Below, piece after piece: positions 60,528 through 64,000 of a stretch of 64,000 bases of DNA; the stretch's first letter is position 1; each line of letters starts with the position of its first letter. The notes below the pieces were generated by a model, which was given only the letters and a program-made list of their open reading frames with translations, had not been told where the DNA came from and made no database searches. Made by a program: the position numbers and the translations under genes. This DNA is from Sphingomonas sp. CCH10-B3 (GTDB taxonomy: Bacteria; Pseudomonadota; Alphaproteobacteria; Sphingomonadales; Sphingomonadaceae), in contig NZ_LSIJ01000009.1 of the NCBI RefSeq assembly GCF_001556185.1, positions 62,001-126,000 of the forward strand, read 5' to 3'.

Positions 60528-63254
60528 GTGACCGACCTCCCCTATCCCGCGCTGCACGCGAGCCACGGCGGCATCTGGATCGCGCAGGGCGGCGAGACGC
60601 GGCAGGTGTCGCGCGGCGAAGCGATCCGCACCGCGGCCGACACGCCGATGATCCTGCTCAACGCGCCGCTGGTCGCGCAGCGGCTGGGCTATGCCGAGCT
60701 GTCGGGGCTCGACCTGCTCGAGCTGTTTGCCTTTCTCCACCCGGCGCGGTTCATGGTGCCGACTGCCAAGGGGTTGGCGGCGGCGGTCGGGCTCGACGTG
60801 CCGCAGCGCGATCAGGAAATCGCGGGCTTCCTGCGCGCCGCGACCGAGCGGCTGCTCGCGGTGCCGAGCGGCGACTGGCCCGAGCGTGAAGGCGCGTGGA
60901 CCTCGCTTCAGACGCTCGCGCGGCTGCGCTGGCCGTGGGCGCCGCTGCTCGCCGATCGCATTGCCAAGCCCAAACAGGGCGAAGCCTTCCTGTTCACGCG
61001 CCTGCCCGAATGGACCGAAGCCGCGCCACGTCCGGCGCCGCGTACTGTCACGCTTGGCCCGGAAGAGGCGCGCGCGCGGCTTGCCACGCTGACCGGTGTC
61101 GATGCCGAACAGCGTCCAGGCCAACGCGCTTTCGCCGATGCCGCCACGGCTGCCTTCGCCCCGCGCGACCGGCGCGATTCGCCCAATCTGGTGCTCGCGG
61201 AAGCCGGGACCGGCATCGGCAAGACGCTCGGCTATCTCGCGCCCGCATCGCTCTGGGCCGAGCGCGCGGGTGGGGCAGTGTGGGTGTCGACCTTCACCAA
61301 GACGCTCCAGCGCCAGCTCGCGCACGAGACTGCGCGGCTGTTCCCCGATCCGGCACTGCGACGCGCCAAGGTCGTGACCCGCAAGGGCCGCGAGAATTAC
61401 GTCTGCCTGCTCAATCTGGAGGATGCGCTGCAAGGCGGTTTTGCCGGGCGCGCCGCGATCCTCGCACAACTGGTGGCGCGCTGGGCGGCCTATACGGCCG
61501 ATGGCGACATGGTCGGCGGCGACCTGCCCGGCTGGCTGCCGACCCTGTTTAGGCGGACCGGTGCGGTCGCGCTGACCGACCGGCGCGGCGAGTGCGTCTA
61601 TGCCGGCTGCCCGCATTATCGCAAATGCTTCATCGAGCGCGCGGCGCGCGCCTCGACCGATGCCGATATCGTCATCGCCAATCACGCACTGGTCATGGTC
61701 AACGCGGCGCGGGGTCGGGAGATGGCGACCCGCCCGACGCGTTACGTGTTCGATGAAGGCCATCATCTGTTCGACGCCGCCGATGCGATGTTCGGCGTGG
61801 CGCTGACGGGGGCGGAGGCGATCGAACTGCGCCGGTGGGTGATGGGGCCCGAGGCCAATGCCCGGGGGCGCCGCCGGGGCCTTGCCGCGCGGCTGTCCGA
61901 TGTCGCGAGCTATGACGCAGGCGGCGCGGAAGCGATCAACACTGCCGCGCGCGCCGCACAGGCGCTCCCCGGCGAAGGCTGGCTCCAGCGCCTGAACGAA
62001 GGCGCGCCCTTCGGCCCGGTCGAGGCGCTGCTCGCTGCCGTGCGCGGCCTGGTTTACGCGCGCGGTGAGGGCAAAGACGACGCCGGCTATGGTTTGGAGA
62101 CCGAACTGGCCGAACCCGATGCAGGGCTGATCGAGGCCGCTGGCCCCGCCGCCGCCGCGCTTGCCGCGCTCCACCAGCCGCTGGTGGCGCTCGGACGACG
62201 GCTCGAAGCGGTGCTCGACGAAGGGCCCGACTGGATGGACGGCCCGGCGCGCGCGCGCATCGAAGGCGCGATTGCCTCGCTTGGCTGGCGTGCCGAAACG
62301 GTGGCGGCGTGGCTCGCCCTGGTCGCGCGGATCGGCGGCCCGGCCGATCCCGATTTCGTCGACTGGCTGGCGGTCGAACGCGTCGAGGGCCGCGAGTACG
62401 ACATCGGCCTGCATCGCCGCTGGCTCGACCCGACCCGGCCCTTTGCCGAGATCGTGCTGAAACCCGCGCAGGGCGCGCTCGTCACCTCGGCGACGCTCAC
62501 TGCTGGCGGCGGCTGGGACGTCGCCGACGCGCGCACCGGGGCGTTCCATTTGCCTGCGCCGCCGGTGCATTTCGAAGCACTCAGCCCGTTCGACTATGCG
62601 CAGGCCGCCGAAGTGCTGATCGTCACTGACGTGAAGCGCGGCGACACCGCGGCACTGGCGAATGCCTATGCCCGGCTGATCGTGGCGGCGGGCGGCGGGA
62701 CGCTGGGGCTGTTCACCGCGATCCGGCGGCTGCGCGCGGTCCACGCCCGCATCGCCGACCGGCTCGCGCGTGAGGGGTTGCCGCTCCACGCGCAGCATAT
62801 CGACCCGATCGACACCGGCACCTTGGTCGACATCTTCCGCGACGATGCCCGCGCCTCGCTGCTCGGCACCGATGCGTTGCGCGACGGCGTCGATGTGCCC
62901 GGCCATTCGCTGCGGCTCGTCGTGCTCGAAGGCGTGCCCTGGGCCAAGCCGACGGTGCTCCACGCGGCGCGGCGGCTGGCGGGTGGGGGCGCCGCCTATG
63001 ACGACCGGCTGGTGCGGGCGCGGCTTGCGCAGGCGTTCGGACGGCTGATTCGCCGCGCCGATGATCGCGGCGCGTTCGTGCTGTTGTCGGCAGCGATGCC
63101 CTCGCGGCTGCTCAGCGCCTTTCCCGAAGGCGTGCCGATTGCTCGCGTCACTCTCGACGAGGCCGTGGCGCGCGTGCAATCTCGCCTTTCAACCGTCACA
63201 TCGCTCGGGCATGGGGTGGTGGCGCAACGACAGGAAGACCACGAGAGGCAATGA
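60528..63254 (+). CDS. DinG-type XPD-family ATP-dependent DNA helicase
   Basis: 908 residues from GTG at 60528. The N-terminal about 200 residues are an alphaproteobacterial extension of unrecognised function (degenerate exonuclease-like at best). The helicase core begins near 215: Walker A AEAGTGIGKTLGYL, then four cysteines YVCLL, RGECVYAGC and YRKCF (about 285-365), the Fe-S cluster of XPD-type helicases. The DEAH-like box is DEGHHLFD near 408; motif VI is QAFGRLIRRADDRGAFV near 838. Likely repair of structured DNA; no SOS box was seen upstream. It overlaps sixA. Confidence 0.9.
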   Translation: MTDLPYPALHASHGGIWIAQGGETRQVSRGEAIRTAADTPMILLNAPLVAQRLGYAELSGLDLLELFAFLHPARFMVPTAKGLAAAVGLDVPQRDQEIAGFLRAATERLLAVPSGDWPEREGAWTSLQTLARLRWPWAPLLADRIAKPKQGEAFLFTRLPEWTEAAPRPAPRTVTLGPEEARARLATLTGVDAEQRPGQRAFADAATAAFAPRDRRDSPNLVLAEAGTGIGKTLGYLAPASLWAERAGGAVWVSTFTKTLQRQLAHETARLFPDPALRRAKVVTRKGRENYVCLLNLEDALQGGFAGRAAILAQLVARWAAYTADGDMVGGDLPGWLPTLFRRTGAVALTDRRGECVYAGCPHYRKCFIERAARASTDADIVIANHALVMVNAARGREMATRPTRYVFDEGHHLFDAADAMFGVALTGAEAIELRRWVMGPEANARGRRRGLAARLSDVASYDAGGAEAINTAARAAQALPGEGWLQRLNEGAPFGPVEALLAAVRGLVYARGEGKDDAGYGLETELAEPDAGLIEAAGPAAAALAALHQPLVALGRRLEAVLDEGPDWMDGPARARIEGAIASLGWRAETVAAWLALVARIGGPADPDFVDWLAVERVEGREYDIGLHRRWLDPTRPFAEIVLKPAQGALVTSATLTAGGGWDVADARTGAFHLPAPPVHFEALSPFDYAQAAEVLIVTDVKRGDTAALANAYARLIVAAGGGTLGLFTAIRRLRAVHARIADRLAREGLPLHAQHIDPIDTGTLVDIFRDDARASLLGTDALRDGVDVPGHSLRLVVLEGVPWAKPTVLHAARRLAGGGAAYDDRLVRARLAQAFGRLIRRADDRGAFVLLSAAMPSRLLSAFPEGVPIARVTLDEAVARVQSRLSTVTSLGHGVVAQRQEDHERQ

Positions 63255-63793
63255 AAAGGCTCACCCTGCTGCGTCACGCCAAGTCCGGTTATGGCGACCG
63301 TGACCAGCGCGACTTCGACCGCGGCCTGAATGCGCGCGGCGAACGCGCCGCGCTGACGCTCGGTCGCGCGCTGAAGGCCGAAGGGGCGCAGTTCGACCGC
63401 GTGATCGCATCGGATGCCGTGCGCGTGGCCGCCACGATCGCATTGGTGGAGCGCGCCCTGGGCACCGCGCTGGGCGTGGTCTGGGACCGGCGCATTTATC
63501 TGGCCTCTGCCGCGACCTTGCTCGAACTGGTGCAGGCGCAACCCGACAGTGCCGATCATGTCCTGCTTGCCGGCCATAATCCGGGGCTTGAGGATCTGGT
63601 CCTGACGCTCGTCCCCGAGCGCGCGGATGATGAACTGCGCGCCGCCGTTTATGAAAAGCTGCCGACGGGCAGTCGCGTCGAACTCGCTTTCGATATCGAC
63701 CATTGGGCGGACGCCGAGGTTGCGCGCATCACCCGCTTCACTCGGCCGCGCGATCTCGACCCCGAACTCGGCCCTGATGCCGATAGCGACTAG
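63251..63793 (+). CDS. sixA: SixA-type histidine phosphatase
   Basis: 180 residues from ATG at 63251 overlapping the helicase stop. It starts KRLTLLRHAKSGYGD (RHG-like RHAKS with the phospho-acceptor histidine), has RVIASDAVRVAATIALVE and the second histidine in LLAGHNPGLEDLVL near 117. SixA removes phosphate from histidine-phosphotransfer proteins; a plain phosphohistidine phosphatase is the cautious name. Its 3' end overlaps the convergent yceD-like gene by 3 bases. Confidence 0.9.
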   Translation: MKRLTLLRHAKSGYGDRDQRDFDRGLNARGERAALTLGRALKAEGAQFDRVIASDAVRVAATIALVERALGTALGVVWDRRIYLASAATLLELVQAQPDSADHVLLAGHNPGLEDLVLTLVPERADDELRAAVYEKLPTGSRVELAFDIDHWADAEVARITRFTRPRDLDPELGPDADSD

Positions 63794-64000
63794 CGCTTGA
63801 GTTGATCGCGCAGCGCCGCCAGCGCGCCGAACGGTCCCGCTTCCTCTTCGCCGACAACCCCTGCCGCGCGCAGGGCCGTCGCTGCCTCGGGCCCGCGCGG
63901 GAAGGGATCGAGCGCGAGCGCCATCGTCTCCGCGGCGGCCTCGCCCAGATCGATCGCCGCGCCCGCATAGGAAATTGTGTCGAGCGCATCGTCGGCCAGC
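63790..64000 (-). CDS. YceD/DUF177 family protein, 5' part missing
   Basis: Only the last 69 codons lie in the window; the gene enters from the right edge. The visible residues include DTISYAGAAIDLGEAAAETM, ALALDPFPRGPEAA and the tail GPFGALAALRDQLKR, which fit the C-terminus of DUF177 (YceD) proteins. YceD is linked to 23S rRNA metabolism and normally sits before rpmF and fatty-acid genes. The stop TAG is at 63790-63792. Confidence 0.85.
   Translation of the reverse strand, partial: LADDALDTISYAGAAIDLGEAAAETMALALDPFPRGPEAATALRAAGVVGEEEAGPFGALAALRDQLKR

Noticed and set aside
59433..63179. A 1248-codon open frame on the minus strand opposite the JmjC-like and helicase genes
   Set aside because: It mirrors the plus-strand genes, and antisense stops are rare in high-GC DNA. 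The protein is low-complexity (rich in R, G, A, Q and H) with no domain, whereas the plus strand carries clear motifs.
1..64000. CRISPR array, rRNA operon, prophage, transposase or integrase genes
   Set aside because: No regularly spaced short repeats, rRNA sequence, phage structural genes or recombinase motifs were seen on either strand.

Overview
The window is high-GC chromosomal DNA of an alphaproteobacterium, most likely a Sphingomonas-type member of the Sphingomonadaceae. The evidence is the order of the genes at the left end (rsmG, mnmG, mnmE, rho, hemJ, hemE | PPSR, maf, aroE, coaE, dnaQ), an alphaproteobacterial LexA box, a class I lysyl-tRNA synthetase, a CrtZ carotenoid hydroxylase and a RibB-RibA-like hybrid. 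Genes are packed tightly, and many neighbours overlap as ATGA, GTGA or TGATG.

Region 1 (1-14216) looks like the chromosome origin region. The gap between hemE and the PPSR gene (about 7110-7408) holds a perfect DnaA box, three near-matches and an AT-rich stretch. Genes to its left run leftward (rsmG, mnmG, mnmE, a DUF6489-like gene, rho, hemJ, hemE); ogt is the exception. Genes to its right run rightward (PPSR, maf, aroE, coaE, dnaQ, hpf, ptsN, a thioesterase, DUF1491, a cell wall hydrolase, mmcB), so most transcription follows replication. Three parS-like ParB sites lie within 4 kb at the left edge. mmcB has a textbook GTTC-N7-GTTC SOS box.

Region 2 (14229-28634) is housekeeping and envelope: an ankyrin protein, a SCO-like copper protein, YcgN, a YgjP-type metalloprotease, a class A penicillin-binding protein, MsrB, DUF1348, tRNA-Leu(GAG), a MATE exporter, a zinc-ribbon membrane protein, the coupled set ftsE-ftsX-ydcF-plsC, then hisC, metX-metW and ssb. 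A 29-bp-arm inverted repeat separates metW and ssb.

Region 3 (28644-46157) carries feoAB, COQ9, an EamA exporter, an Old Yellow Enzyme, a cupin and a P450 with an operator-like palindrome. The riboflavin cluster ribD-ribE-ribBX-CYTH-ribH follows, then tonB, prs, a TauE/SafE permease, crtZ and sucC-etfB-etfA. The ribBX product has an N-terminal helix-turn-helix and a RibA-like half lacking its zinc cysteines. Two related 16-bp palindromes lie just upstream of it.

Region 4 (about 46160-52100) is an arsenic island of visibly different base composition: arsR, two unrelated arsenate reductases, an aquaporin-like channel and arsH, then a second arsR, arsI, a tiny ORF and a transglutaminase-like gene. 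No ArsB or Acr3 pump is present, so arsenite would have to leave through the channel.

Region 5 (52262-64000) returns to core genes: an M19 dipeptidase, a small membrane protein, a deacetylase-family enzyme coupled to nhaA, a DUF389 protein, lysK, a JmjC/cupin-like protein, a DinG-type helicase, sixA and the 3' end of a YceD (DUF177) gene. No CRISPR array, prophage, intact insertion sequence or rRNA operon was seen.
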